Below, piece by piece: positions 26,164-34,490 of a stretch of 64,000 nt of DNA. The position numbers were made by a program, and so were the translations under genes. The stretch comes from Nitrosomonadales bacterium (GTDB taxonomy: Bacteria > Pseudomonadota > Gammaproteobacteria > Burkholderiales > Gallionellaceae): positions 1-64,000 of the forward strand of contig JACPYR010000030.1 of the NCBI GenBank assembly GCA_016195965.1, written 5' to 3'. The first letter of the stretch is position 1; every line of letters begins with the position of its first letter. Under the pieces are notes generated by a model that had not been told where the DNA came from, searched no databases, and saw only the letters and a list, made by a program, of their open reading frames with translations.

Positions 26164-27036
26164 ATGACGATATATTTGAACGGGCAGTTCATGCCTATCG
26201 AAGATGCCAAAATATCCGTTCTGGATCGTGGCTTCATTTTCGGCGATGGCGTGTACGAAGTGATCCCGGTGTATACGCGCAAAGCATTTCGCCTGGCAGA
26301 ACATTTGCGGCGTTTGCGGCATAGCCTGGACGGCATCAGGCTGGTCAATCCGCACGGCGACAGCGAGTGGGCCGGCATCATCAACGAGCTCATCGCGCGC
26401 AATCCCGGCGAGGATCAGTACCTGTATTTGCACATCACGCGCGGGGTGGCGAAGCGCGATCACGCATTTCCCAATCCGCCGGTCGCCCCGACGATATTCA
26501 TGATGAGCAGCCCGTTGTCAGCACCGCCAGCCGAGCTGTTGCAAAGCGGCGTGTGTGCGGTGACAGCGCAGGATAACCGTTGGTTGCGTTGCGACATCAA
26601 GGCTATCGCGCTGTTGCCCAACGTGTTGCTGCGCCAGATGGCGGTCGATGCGGGCTGTGCTGAGACCATCCTGATCCGCGCCGAATCCAAAAGCGAAGGT
26701 GCGTTTATGACGGAGGGCGCGGCCAGCAACATTTTCGTGGTGAAGGATGACAAGTTGCTTGCGCCGCCTAAAGACAATCTGATGCTGCCGGGCATCACCT
26801 ACGATGTGATACTGGAAATTGCTGCTGCCCATGGCATTCAGTATGAGGTGCGCCGGATAGCCGCCGCTGAAATTTTTGCCGCGGATGAACTATTGCTCAC
26901 CTCTTCTACCAAAGAGGTGCTGGCGATCACACAACTGGACGGCAAACCGGTAGGCACCGGCAAGCCGGGTGCGATGTTCGCCAGGCTGCACCAGCTCTAC
27001 CAGGACTTTAAGCGCGATGTGATGCGTGCCTCATGA
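26164..27036 (+). CDS. dat: D-amino acid aminotransferase (class IV PLP)
   Basis: A 290-residue fold-type IV aminotransferase. The PLP lysine is K146 (CDIKAIALLPNVL), and EGAASNIFVV and LLTSSTKEV are the conserved cofactor-binding loops. It matches D-alanine aminotransferase more than branched-chain IlvE by its DIK context and its placement behind dac. It interconverts D-Ala and D-Glu precursors for peptidoglycan. AAGGAG precedes the ATG, and the stop overlaps ybeD by 4 bp. Confidence 0.88.
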   Translation: MTIYLNGQFMPIEDAKISVLDRGFIFGDGVYEVIPVYTRKAFRLAEHLRRLRHSLDGIRLVNPHGDSEWAGIINELIARNPGEDQYLYLHITRGVAKRDHAFPNPPVAPTIFMMSSPLSAPPAELLQSGVCAVTAQDNRWLRCDIKAIALLPNVLLRQMAVDAGCAETILIRAESKSEGAFMTEGAASNIFVVKDDKLLAPPKDNLMLPGITYDVILEIAAAHGIQYEVRRIAAAEIFAADELLLTSSTKEVLAITQLDGKPVGTGKPGAMFARLHQLYQDFKRDVMRAS

Positions 27037-27347
27037 ACGACTCAGCGGAAAATAAATTGCCAGAGAATATATTGCCAGAGAGTAAATTAAGCGACAGCCT
27101 GATCGAGTATCCCTGCGATTTTCCGATCAAGATCTTCGGCCAGCAGCAGGCGGGTTTCGCGCAGGCCGTGCTGGAAGTGGTCAACAAACACGATCCCGGA
27201 TTTCTCGCAGCCAGCATGGAAATGCGCGCCAGCAAGAACGCGCGCTATATCAGCCTGACCTGTACCGTGCGCGCCACTTCGCGCGAACAGCTGGACGCAC
27301 TTTATCAGGACTTGTGCGATCATCCTGCCATCGTGATGGTCTTATGA
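27033..27347 (+). CDS. ybeD: YbeD/DUF493 family protein
   Basis: A 104-residue small protein of the DUF493 ferredoxin-like fold: YPCDFPIKIFG near 26-36 and RASKNARYISLTCTVRA near 65-81. The first roughly 20 residues (MNDSAENKLPENILPESKL) are variable and low in hydrophobicity. It overlaps both dat (ATGA) and lipB (TTATGA), so the cluster is tightly coupled. ybeD beside lipB is conserved in many proteobacteria. Its biochemical role is not established. Confidence 0.85.
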   Translation: MNDSAENKLPENILPESKLSDSLIEYPCDFPIKIFGQQQAGFAQAVLEVVNKHDPGFLAASMEMRASKNARYISLTCTVRATSREQLDALYQDLCDHPAIVMVL

Positions 27348-28045
27348 CCAATCAGCACCAAGGGGCAAGGGGCAAGGGGCAAGATGAACAACTTGAATCT
27401 GTCTATGTTTTAACGCCCGTCATCCATACGCTGGGACTGGTCGAATATCAGCCGACCTGGGATGCGATGAAGCGATTCACCGCCGAACGCAACAGCGAAA
27501 CGCGCGACGAAATCTGGCTGGTACAGCACCCGCCCGTTTACACGCAAGGCCTGGCGGGCAAACCGGAACACCTGTTGCACAGCACCAACATTCCCGTTGT
27601 AAAAATAGATCGCGGCGGACAGATCACCTATCATGGCCCCGGTCAGATCGTCGCGTATCTGCTGCTCGATATGCGCCGCTGGAAAATCAAGGTGCGCGAG
27701 CTGGTGCGCCTGATGGAACAAGCTGTAATCGACCTGCTCGCGGAGCACGGCATCAGCGCGCAGGGGCGCGAGGACGCGCCGGGCGTATATGTGGGCGATG
27801 CGAAGATCGCCGCGCTGGGGCTGAAAATCAAGAACGGCCATTGCTATCACGGCCTGTCGTTTAATGTGGATATGGACCTAAGCCCGTTCGCCAACATCAA
27901 CCCATGCGGCTATGCGGGCCTGCGCGTGACCCAGGCCTGCGAACTGGGCATCACTACGCCGATCAACGAGCTGCAGGCCGAGCTGGCACAGAACCTGATT
28001 CACGGATTGCAAAGACACATGGAAAGAAAACAAGGCAATGAGTAA
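27344..28045 (+). CDS. lipB: Octanoyl-[ACP]-protein octanoyltransferase LipB
   Basis: A 233-residue protein that moves octanoyl groups from ACP to lipoyl domains. [27 protein letters not shown] (catalytic Lys) and NPCGYAG (catalytic Cys) are all present. The start at 27344 overlaps the ybeD stop. An N-terminal extension of about 20 residues is encoded by a CAAGGGG heptanucleotide repeat at 27359-27383, so copy-number change would shift the frame. lipA overlaps its 3' end by 8 bp. Confidence 0.94.
   Translation: MTNQHQGARGKGQDEQLESVYVLTPVIHTLGLVEYQPTWDAMKRFTAERNSETRDEIWLVQHPPVYTQGLAGKPEHLLHSTNIPVVKIDRGGQITYHGPGQIVAYLLLDMRRWKIKVRELVRLMEQAVIDLLAEHGISAQGREDAPGVYVGDAKIAALGLKIKNGHCYHGLSFNVDMDLSPFANINPCGYAGLRVTQACELGITTPINELQAELAQNLIHGLQRHMERKQGNE
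27359..27383 (+). repeat. Heptanucleotide tandem repeat in the lipB 5' end
   Basis: CAAGGGG occurs three times in tandem plus a partial CAAG. The unit is 7 bp, not a multiple of three, and lies in codons 6-13 of lipB (HQGARGKG). Confidence 0.8.
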
Positions 28046-28979
28046 CGCTGAACACAAACAAACAGGCAAGGAAAAAACCGCACGCAACCCGATCAAGATC
28101 GTGCCGCTGCAGGAACGTTTGCGCAAGCCGGAGTGGATACGCGTGAAGTCCGGCAGCGGACAGGGTTACCACGACGTGAAACGCATGCTGCGCGAGCACA
28201 AGCTGCATACGGTGTGCGAGGAGGCGTCCTGCCCTAACATCGGAGAGTGTTTCGGCAAGGGTACGGCGACCTTCATGATACTTGGCGATGTGTGCACGCG
28301 GCGTTGTCCGTTCTGCGATGTCGCGCACGGCAAGCCGCTACCGCCCGATGTGCAAGAACCCGAGAATCTGGCGCGCTCGATAGGCTTGCTCAAGCTTAAA
28401 TATGTGGTCATCACCAGCGTGGATCGAGATGATTTGCGCGACGGCGGCGCACAACATTTTGCCGACTGCCTGACAGCGATACGCGCCAGTTCGCCCGCGA
28501 CGCGCCTGGAAATATTGGTTCCGGATTTTCGCGGTCGGCTGGAAGAGGCGCTGGACGCGCTCTCTGCCAGCCTGCCCGATGTGCTGAACCACAATCTGGA
28601 GACCGTGCCGCGTCTGTACAAACTGGCGCGCCCCGGTGCAGATTATGCGCACTCGATGAAGCTGCTCAAGGATTTCAAGGCGCGCTTCCCAAATGTGCCG
28701 ACCAAGTCCGGCCTGATGCTGGGCCTAGGCGAGACCGACGCAGAGGTGCTGGAGGTGATGCGCGACCTGCGCGCTCACGATGTGGACATGCTCACCATCG
28801 GCCAATACTTGCAACCATCCGACGGGCACTTGCCGGTGCTGCGCTATGCGCCGCTGGAATCGTTCGCGATGTTCGAGCGGGCTGCCAGAGAGATGGGTTT
28901 CAGCCACGCGGCCTGCGGCCCTATGGTGCGCAGCAGTTATTTCGCCGATGAGCAGGCGCATCAGGCCGGAGTTTTCTGA
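28038..28979 (+). CDS. lipA: Lipoyl synthase LipA
   Basis: A 313-residue radical-SAM enzyme that inserts two sulfurs into octanoyl domains. The auxiliary cluster motif [12 protein letters not shown] and the radical-SAM CTRRCPFC are both intact, and the conserved RSSYFADEQ near the C-terminus carries the third ligand serine (RSSY). It overlaps lipB by 8 bp (ATGAGTAA). The roughly 25-residue N-terminal extension ([11 protein letters not shown]...) is common in the family. Confidence 0.96.
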   Translation: MSNAEHKQTGKEKTARNPIKIVPLQERLRKPEWIRVKSGSGQGYHDVKRMLREHKLHTVCEEASCPNIGECFGKGTATFMILGDVCTRRCPFCDVAHGKPLPPDVQEPENLARSIGLLKLKYVVITSVDRDDLRDGGAQHFADCLTAIRASSPATRLEILVPDFRGRLEEALDALSASLPDVLNHNLETVPRLYKLARPGADYAHSMKLLKDFKARFPNVPTKSGLMLGLGETDAEVLEVMRDLRAHDVDMLTIGQYLQPSDGHLPVLRYAPLESFAMFERAAREMGFSHAACGPMVRSSYFADEQAHQAGVF

Positions 28980-28994
28980 ATCCCTGAAGCGCTC

Positions 28995-29065
28995 TTATGT
29001 CGTAACCACAACTCCTTTTGTGTTGCGGTGGAGACTTACTTGCGCAGCAAGTTATGTCGCAACCA
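28995..29065 (+). repeat. Two direct copies of TTATGTCGYAACCA upstream of rnpB
   Basis: TTATGTCGTAACCA at 28995-29008 and TTATGTCGCAACCA at 29052-29065, 57 bp apart, in the gap between lipA and rnpB. A third copy, exact to the first and in inverse orientation, lies at 41236-41249 in the murG leader. Confidence 0.55.
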
Positions 29066-29112
29066 AAGTGCGGGTTCCCGGACGCTCGTTAAGTTCCCGT
29101 GATAGACTCCAC

Positions 29113-29466
29113 GGTGAAGCTGGCTAGGCAGTCGCCGCGCACGCAAGTGCGGGGAGGAAAGTCCGGGCTCCACAGAGCAGAATGCCGGTTAACGACCGGA
29201 CGCCGTGAGGCGATGAACAGTGCCACAGAAAATAAACTGCCGATGGCCGCGAGAGCGGAACAGGTGAGGGTGAAACGGCGGGGTAAGAGCCCACCGCGGA
29301 CGTGGTAACACGGACGGCACGGTAAACTCCATTCGGAGCAAGATCAAATAGGCTGACTATGGCGTTGCTCGCGTCGTCAGCGGGTAGATTGCTTGAGCGT
29401 CAGGTAACGAAACGCCTAGAGGAATGACTGTCCACGACAGAACCCGGCTTATCGGCCAGCTTCACC
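29113..29466 (+). ncRNA. rnpB: RNase P RNA (class A)
   Basis: A 354-nt gene. The 5' end GGTGAAGCTGGC pairs perfectly with the 3' end GCCAGCTTCACC (helix P1). Universally conserved core stretches are present: GAGGAAAGTCCGGGCTCC near the start (P4 5' strand) and ACAGAACCCGGCTTAT near the end (P4 3' strand). RnpB is the catalytic subunit that matures tRNA 5' ends. The ORF at 29099-29308 is a shadow of this gene. Confidence 0.96.
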
Positions 29467-29761
29467 CGATTTGATACATCGTTGCTCAAGGCGCTTCCCT
29501 CTGTCGGACACCCACTTCATTTAACCTAAAACCGCAATTCAAGCCACATAACCAGCCACTTGGCTGCCGTATTTTGGCGGCCTAGTGGAATGGCTAGTAG
29601 TTTTATCAGAGATCACAGAGTACACAGAGAGAGCGGCGATTTCACGCGCTTCTATATGCTCACCCCAAAGGTGCGTCAATCTCTTGTTCAAATCGTTTTT
29701 TTTATCTCTGTGTTCTCTGTGGCTGACTAAGTTTTTCAGGTTTAAACAAATTGATAGGCAA
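29467..29761. other. Gene-free stretch between rnpB and the lipoprotein gene
   Basis: About 295 bp. The first part should hold the rnpB terminator, but no strong hairpin with a T-run was obvious. The second part holds the CACAGAG/CTCTGTG inverted repeat annotated separately. The ORF at 29585-29869 is not supported. Confidence 0.4.
29608..29723. repeat. CACAGAG/CTCTGTG long inverted repeat, copy A
   Basis: The left arm contains AGAGATCACAGAGTACACAG and the right arm TCTCTGTGTTCTCTGTGG, separated by about 75 nt. The same pair of arms recurs at 41116-41166 and 56434-56518, always between genes. Confidence 0.7.
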
Positions 29762-30520
29762 TTAGCGCTCCGCGTTGAATGTCAGCGCCATCGATTGCGA
29801 TGGTGTACCCAGGCCGACAATAAGCCGATTGGTGAAATTGCTGCTTGGATAGGTCAGCGCGATACCTGACATGGCCAGGTTTGGCGAGGCGCAGGCTGAT
29901 GCGCCTAAAATTAATGAAATATCGAAGACATTTTTTCCGTTAGCACGGGGCTTGATCAAGCCGGTAGCCGAGCATCCCGACGTTGAGGAGACCGTAAATG
30001 TCCCGTCTGTAGCCACATCAATTCTCCCTATATCGCCGTTCAGAAATGTTCCGGGCCAGCTGCCAACGATGGACGGAAGATTGGCCGCAGAATTGTAGTT
30101 GAAGGAGGATGAAACGGGCACCACGGCACTCAAGGTGGTGGTCTGACCATTTTCGGTGATACTGCCGAGCAGAGTTGTGACCGTATAAGTACCGCCGCCG
30201 TTTGCCTGCACTGGGGACGTGCCGGGAGCCGGGAAGTCCTTGGCGGTCAGGGAAAAATTGCCGTTGCCGGCGCTGGTGGAGCCGGTGATGACGCCTTGTA
30301 CATTGAAAGCTGGTCCGCTCATGCTGCCATATATTTGCCAGAAAGAGCCATCCTCCAGAATGACAAGATCGCTGGTTTTGCTCTTGGAGGTGCTGCCTTG
30401 GTAATAGCCTTGTATGACCGACTCGGTAGGAGTATTGCTGCCCAAATCTTTAAGGCATGCAGTAAGCGTGAGCAACATTAAAGACACGACGCCAAAATTT
30501 ATTCTCTGTTTGAGTTTCAT
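29762..30520 (-). CDS. Hypothetical lipoprotein with two beta-rich halves
   Basis: A 252-residue lipoprotein: signal peptide with lipobox LTAC near residues 19-22 (TLTACLKDLGS), then a Ser/Thr/Gly-rich mature part. Two halves look alike: YYQGSTSK...LVILEDGSFWQIYG (about 39-65) and WPGTFLNGDIGRIDVATDGT (about 154-173), each a short beta-sheet module. AAGGGGAG precedes the ATG. The family is not recognised. It is likely anchored in the outer membrane. Confidence 0.7.
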   Translation of the reverse strand: MKLKQRINFGVVSLMLLTLTACLKDLGSNTPTESVIQGYYQGSTSKSKTSDLVILEDGSFWQIYGSMSGPAFNVQGVITGSTSAGNGNFSLTAKDFPAPGTSPVQANGGGTYTVTTLLGSITENGQTTTLSAVVPVSSSFNYNSAANLPSIVGSWPGTFLNGDIGRIDVATDGTFTVSSTSGCSATGLIKPRANGKNVFDISLILGASACASPNLAMSGIALTYPSSNFTNRLIVGLGTPSQSMALTFNAER

Positions 30521-30941
30521 AACTCCCCTTTATGGATGATGTATGGCCAGCGCTTTAGGATTAATTGCAGCAGGCGGCCTTGCCATGAAAATCATACTTT
30601 CATAATTTTTCCGATGAGAAAGGCTTGAACGCAGAAAGTTCAATTTGTTGACCGCAGGTTATTGATCATTCTGCTGCATTAATGCATCTGCGCAGTGCTT
30701 GAGATGAGTGAGGTGAAATTGTTCGGATTTTGCGGGAAGCGTTGTTCAAAAATGCCCGTCAATTTTCGACAGGCTTTAGCCCTGACGAGTCATTCCATGC
30801 GCGTTTTTCCGGCGTGGCACGGCCCACCATCACAAACAACTTTAGCTTATTCATGTAATTCATTATTTATTAAGAATATTTACTTTTCATTAGCTTTCAG
30901 CGCTAACTCCTTGTCCCGTAAAGATAAATCCCATTTTTAGC
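30521..30941. other. Gene-free region upstream of the dcw cluster
   Basis: About 420 bp, AT-rich toward the right. The ORF at 30695-30940 has no ribosome-binding site or motif and is rejected. A 12-bp perfect palindrome TGCATTAATGCA lies at 30675-30686. The divergent promoter for the lipoprotein gene should also be here. Confidence 0.4.
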
Positions 30942-30971
30942 TTGACCTTTGCGGGTTTTTTAAATTATAGT
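30942..30971 (+). promoter_or_regulatory. Promoter of the mraZ/dcw operon
   Basis: TTGACC (30942-30947) and TATAGT (30966-30971) are spaced by 18 bp, a good sigma-70 match. It lies directly before the repeated TGGG boxes and gives a leader of about 35 nt. Confidence 0.65.
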
Positions 30972-31006
30972 GGGCATTAGTGGTGAAAAGTGGGTAAAAG
31001 TGGGGG
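30971..31006 (+). promoter_or_regulatory. MraZ operator: 10-bp-spaced TGGG repeats
   Basis: Boxes TGGGCATTAG, TGGTGAAAAG, TGGGTAAAAG and TGGGGG lie exactly 10 bp apart at 30971, 30981, 30991 and 31001. MraZ is known to bind direct TGGG-type repeats with this period before its own gene. The boxes start at the -10 element and run into the ribosome-binding region, so bound MraZ would block the promoter. Confidence 0.85.
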
Positions 31007-31012
31007 TTGGGG

Positions 31013-31459
31013 ATGTTTCAGGGGGCGGCGCAACTCAATTTGGATAGCAAGGGCAGGCTCGCGATACCGGCACGGTATCGCGACATGCTGCTTGCGCATT
31101 GCGCGGGCAATCTGGTGCTGACCGCCGATGCCGATGGCTGTTTGCTGGTCTATCCGCAACCCGAGTGGCAACCGATACGCGAAAAGCTGCTCAAGCTCTC
31201 CGCGCTCAATCCCAAGATCCGTGCCTTGCAGCGTCGCCTGATCGGCTATGCCGAAGATGTGGTGATGGATGGCGCCGGGCGCGTGTTGATTTCCCCGGCC
31301 TTGCGCGGTTACGCCGCGATGGACAAGCACGTAATGCTGGTTGGTCAGGGCAATAAATTCGAATTGTGGGATGAGGCGAAATGGCAGGCGCAGCAGCAGG
31401 CCGCGCTGTCATTTATGGATGGCGAGCTGCCTCCGGAGCTTGAGGGTTTTTCTTTGTGA
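31013..31459 (+). CDS. mraZ: Transcriptional regulator MraZ
   Basis: A 148-residue protein with two AbrB-like half domains: [15 protein letters not shown] near 9-23 and [15 protein letters not shown] near 85-99. It self-regulates the dcw operon through the TGGG repeats just upstream. The track starts at TTG 31007; the ATG at 31013 gives the typical [11 protein letters not shown] start. The purine-rich GGGG of the last box doubles as its ribosome-binding site. It overlaps rsmH by GTGA. Confidence 0.93.
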   Translation: MFQGAAQLNLDSKGRLAIPARYRDMLLAHCAGNLVLTADADGCLLVYPQPEWQPIREKLLKLSALNPKIRALQRRLIGYAEDVVMDGAGRVLISPALRGYAAMDKHVMLVGQGNKFELWDEAKWQAQQQAALSFMDGELPPELEGFSL

Positions 31460-32391
31460 GTGAGGGTTTGTCCCACGTCACGGTTCTGTTAAACGAAGCA
31501 GTTGCAGCACTCGCAATCAAGCCGGATGGTGTTTATGTGGATGGCACATTCGGGCGTGGCGGGCACAGTGCGCTAATCCTGGAGCGGCTGGGTCAGGGCG
31601 GAAGATTGATCGCAATGGATAAGGATCCGGCGGCGGTGGCAGTTGGTGACAAATGGCGCGATGCGCGCTTTCAGATGGTGCATCGCGGTTTCGCGCACAT
31701 GGCGGAGGTGTTGCGTGAACTTGGCGTAGGGCGGGTAGACGGCATTCTGCTTGATCTGGGTGTGTCTTCGCCCCAGCTGGATGAGGCGGCGCGTGGTTTT
31801 AGTTTTCGTTTTGATGCGCCGCTGGATATGCGCATGGATGTCAGCAGCGGTATGACTGCGGCGCAGTGGCTGGCGATGGCTGATGAAGATTTGTTAACGG
31901 AGGTAATACATGAGTACGGCGAAGAACGGTTTGCTAAGCAGATTGCAAGAGCGATTGTTGCGGCGCGCGCAATCGAACCCATCCACACCACGAGGCAACT
32001 CGTCGAGCTGGTTAGTAAAGCGGTACGTACCCGTGAGGCTGGGCAGAATCCGGCGACAAGGACCTTTCAGGCTATACGGATTTATCTCAACCAGGAGCTC
32101 GAGGAGCTTGCGAGGGTCTTGCCAGAGTGTGTGACACATCTCAAGACAGGAGGTCGATTGGTGGTAATCAGCTTTCATTCGCTGGAAGATCGGATCGTGA
32201 AGCACTTCATGCGTGAGATGGCGGAGGGCGATAAGTTGCCGCGCAATGTGCCGATACGCGCCAGCGAAGTGCCGGGGGGGAAGTTGAATCTGATTGGCAA
32301 GGCGATGCGCGTCAGCGAGGCTGAGCTGCGGGCGAATCCGCGCGCTCGTAGCGCAGTGATGCGGGTTGCGGAGCGTAGCGATGTTGCGTAA
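31456..32391 (+). CDS. rsmH: 16S rRNA m4C1402 methyltransferase RsmH
   Basis: A 311-residue SAM-dependent methyltransferase (formerly MraW). [15 protein letters not shown] near 28-42 is the SAM site, and [22 protein letters not shown] near 96-117 is the family signature. It starts with GTG at 31456, overlapping the mraZ stop (GTGA). It N4-methylates C1402 of 16S rRNA. Second gene of the dcw cluster. Confidence 0.95.
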   Translation: MSEGLSHVTVLLNEAVAALAIKPDGVYVDGTFGRGGHSALILERLGQGGRLIAMDKDPAAVAVGDKWRDARFQMVHRGFAHMAEVLRELGVGRVDGILLDLGVSSPQLDEAARGFSFRFDAPLDMRMDVSSGMTAAQWLAMADEDLLTEVIHEYGEERFAKQIARAIVAARAIEPIHTTRQLVELVSKAVRTREAGQNPATRTFQAIRIYLNQELEELARVLPECVTHLKTGGRLVVISFHSLEDRIVKHFMREMAEGDKLPRNVPIRASEVPGGKLNLIGKAMRVSEAELRANPRARSAVMRVAERSDVA

Positions 32392-32415
32392 CGGTACGGC
32401 GTGGATCGGGCGCGT

Positions 32416-32763
32416 ATGAAAAGCGATATTGTCGATATCCGTAAGCAGCTCATGGGCAAGATTGATGGGTTCGGCACGATACACAGAGGCGTATTGCTGG
32501 GCGTGGTGGTGTTGTGCGCGTTGAGTGTGATCACATCCCAACACAAGGCCCGCAAATTGTTTGTCGAATTGCAAAAAGAACAGGAACTGGCGCAGCAGAT
32601 GGACGTGGAGTGGGGGCAGTTGCAGCTTGAGCAAAGTACCTGGGCTACGCCTGCGCGGGTCGAAGAAATTGCCGTGCAGAAGCTGCAAATGCAGCTGCCA
32701 AAAAATGGGCAGGTTCAATTTGTCCTGGCCAAGCCTGACAGCGGAACAAGGCCGCCGCAATGA
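32416..32763 (+). CDS. ftsL: Cell division protein FtsL
   Basis: A 115-residue bitopic protein: short cytoplasmic N-terminus, membrane helix about 26-44 (VLLGVVVLCALSVITS), then a leucine-zipper-like coiled coil (LFVELQKEQELAQQM...). FtsL links FtsQ/FtsB to FtsW/FtsI at the division site. A GTG at 32401 would add 5 residues; I prefer the ATG at 32416. Its place between rsmH and ftsI confirms identity more than sequence does. Confidence 0.88.
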   Translation: MKSDIVDIRKQLMGKIDGFGTIHRGVLLGVVVLCALSVITSQHKARKLFVELQKEQELAQQMDVEWGQLQLEQSTWATPARVEEIAVQKLQMQLPKNGQVQFVLAKPDSGTRPPQ

Positions 32764-34490
32764 ATTACGCAACCAAAGCAAAACCGGACGCCACGGCGCA
32801 ATTGCCCGGATGGCGCGCTACTGCGCTGTTCATGGTGTTGCTGCTCGGGCTGATCGGATTGCTTGGGCGCGGTGTGTATTTGCAGGGAATACACAATAGC
32901 TTCCTGCAGGAAAAAGGCAAGGCGCGATATAGCCGGGTAATAGAAGTCAGTGCGCATCGCGGCAAGATTTCCGACCGCAACGGCGAGCCTCTCGCCGTCA
33001 GCACGCCGGTTGAGTCGGTATGGGCAAGCCCCTCTGACGTGGAAGCCGACCGGAGGCAAGTAAAAAAATTGGCGCAAATACTCGGCATGGATGCGGAGGA
33101 GGTCCGGGGCCGCCTGTTTGATACATCGCGCGACTTTGTCTATCTCAAGCGGCTGTTGCCACCCGATCAGGTAGAGAAAGTGGTGAGCCTGAATCTGCCC
33201 GGGGTTTCATTGAAGCGGGAATACCGCCGCTATTATCCTGCGGGCGAGGAGGCAGCTCAGACACTGGGCTTTACCGGGCAGGACGACAATGGTCAGGAGG
33301 GCATGGAGCTGGCCCTGCAAGAGCAGCTCGCAGGAAAAGCCGGCAGTCGGCGCGTCATCAAGGATAACCACGGATATATAGTGGAAGACGCCGGTAGCCT
33401 GCATGCGGCCAAGCCGGGTGGCGATATCGTGCTAAGCCTGGATAACAAGCTGCAGCACATTGCCTACCGCGAACTGGAAAGCGCGGTCAGACAGCATAGG
33501 GCCAAGGCCGGTGCGGTCGTGGTGCTGGACGCGCGCAGCGGCGAGGTGCTGGCTCTGGCCAACTACCCCGGCTATAACCCGAACAATCGCACCAATGCAA
33601 ACAGCAAAGAAATGCGCAATCGCGCAATCACCGACCTGTTTGAACCGGGCTCGACTTTGAAGCCGTTCACGGTGGCGATGGCGATTGAAACTGGTAAGGT
33701 GCAACCCAACACCCTTATCAATACCGAGCACGGTGTGTATACGGTGAGTGGCAGGAAAATTCACGATGCGCATGCCGAGTCGATGCTGACGGTGTCGCAG
33801 GTGATCCAGAAATCAAGCAATGTAGGTGCAGCCAAAATAGCTTTGTCGCTCCAGTCGGAAACGATGTGGCAGGGGCTGTCGGATAGCGGATTTGGCGCGC
33901 AGACCGGCAGCAAATTTCCTGGTGAGGCGACCGGTAAGTTGCGCGATCCGAAAACCTGGCGGACGATCGAGCAAGCGACAATGGCTTACGGACACGGCAT
34001 ATCGGTGAATTTATTACAGCTGGCGCGCGCCTATACCATTTTCGCCAACGACGGTGAATTGAAGCCGGTTTCGCTGCTGAAGCTGGATGCGCCGCCGGCG
34101 GGCAAGAAAATATTTTCAGACCGCACCGCGCGCGAGTTGCTGGCCATGATGGAAACGGTGGTGATGCCCGGCGGTACCGCGCCGCAGGCACAGGTGGCGG
34201 GATATCGTGTGGCGGGTAAAACCGGTACGGCGCATAAGCTGGAGGACGGACGGTATGTCAACCACTATGTCGCATCATTTGTCGGCGTTGCACCGGTTTC
34301 AAATCCCCGTCTGGTGGTTGCGGTGATGATAGACGATCCGAGCGGCGCGGAGTATTACGGGGGAGAGGTCGCGGCGCCGGTGTTCAGCAAAGTGACGGGT
34401 GCGGCTTTGCACGCGCTCAGTGTGCCAAACGATGCGCCGCTGGATAACGTGATTGCGCCGCCGGCCGATATTGTGAAGGAGGAAGTATGA
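32760..34490 (+). CDS. ftsI: Peptidoglycan D,D-transpeptidase FtsI (PBP3)
   Basis: A 576-residue division-specific transpeptidase. Membrane anchor about 22-43, pedestal domain with RGKISDRNGEPLAVS, and transpeptidase motifs SxxK (FEPGSTLKPF), SSN (IQKSSNVGA) and KTG (VAGKTGTAHK). It cross-links septal peptidoglycan with FtsW. Overlaps ftsL and murE by 4 bp each. Confidence 0.96.
   Translation: MNYATKAKPDATAQLPGWRATALFMVLLLGLIGLLGRGVYLQGIHNSFLQEKGKARYSRVIEVSAHRGKISDRNGEPLAVSTPVESVWASPSDVEADRRQVKKLAQILGMDAEEVRGRLFDTSRDFVYLKRLLPPDQVEKVVSLNLPGVSLKREYRRYYPAGEEAAQTLGFTGQDDNGQEGMELALQEQLAGKAGSRRVIKDNHGYIVEDAGSLHAAKPGGDIVLSLDNKLQHIAYRELESAVRQHRAKAGAVVVLDARSGEVLALANYPGYNPNNRTNANSKEMRNRAITDLFEPGSTLKPFTVAMAIETGKVQPNTLINTEHGVYTVSGRKIHDAHAESMLTVSQVIQKSSNVGAAKIALSLQSETMWQGLSDSGFGAQTGSKFPGEATGKLRDPKTWRTIEQATMAYGHGISVNLLQLARAYTIFANDGELKPVSLLKLDAPPAGKKIFSDRTARELLAMMETVVMPGGTAPQAQVAGYRVAGKTGTAHKLEDGRYVNHYVASFVGVAPVSNPRLVVAVMIDDPSGAEYYGGEVAAPVFSKVTGAALHALSVPNDAPLDNVIAPPADIVKEEV

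Noticed and set aside
29099-29308. 69-codon ORF
   Set aside because: It lies in the RNase P RNA gene.
30695-30940. 81-codon ORF upstream of mraZ
   Set aside because: No ribosome-binding site; composition of random frame; it ends at the dcw promoter.
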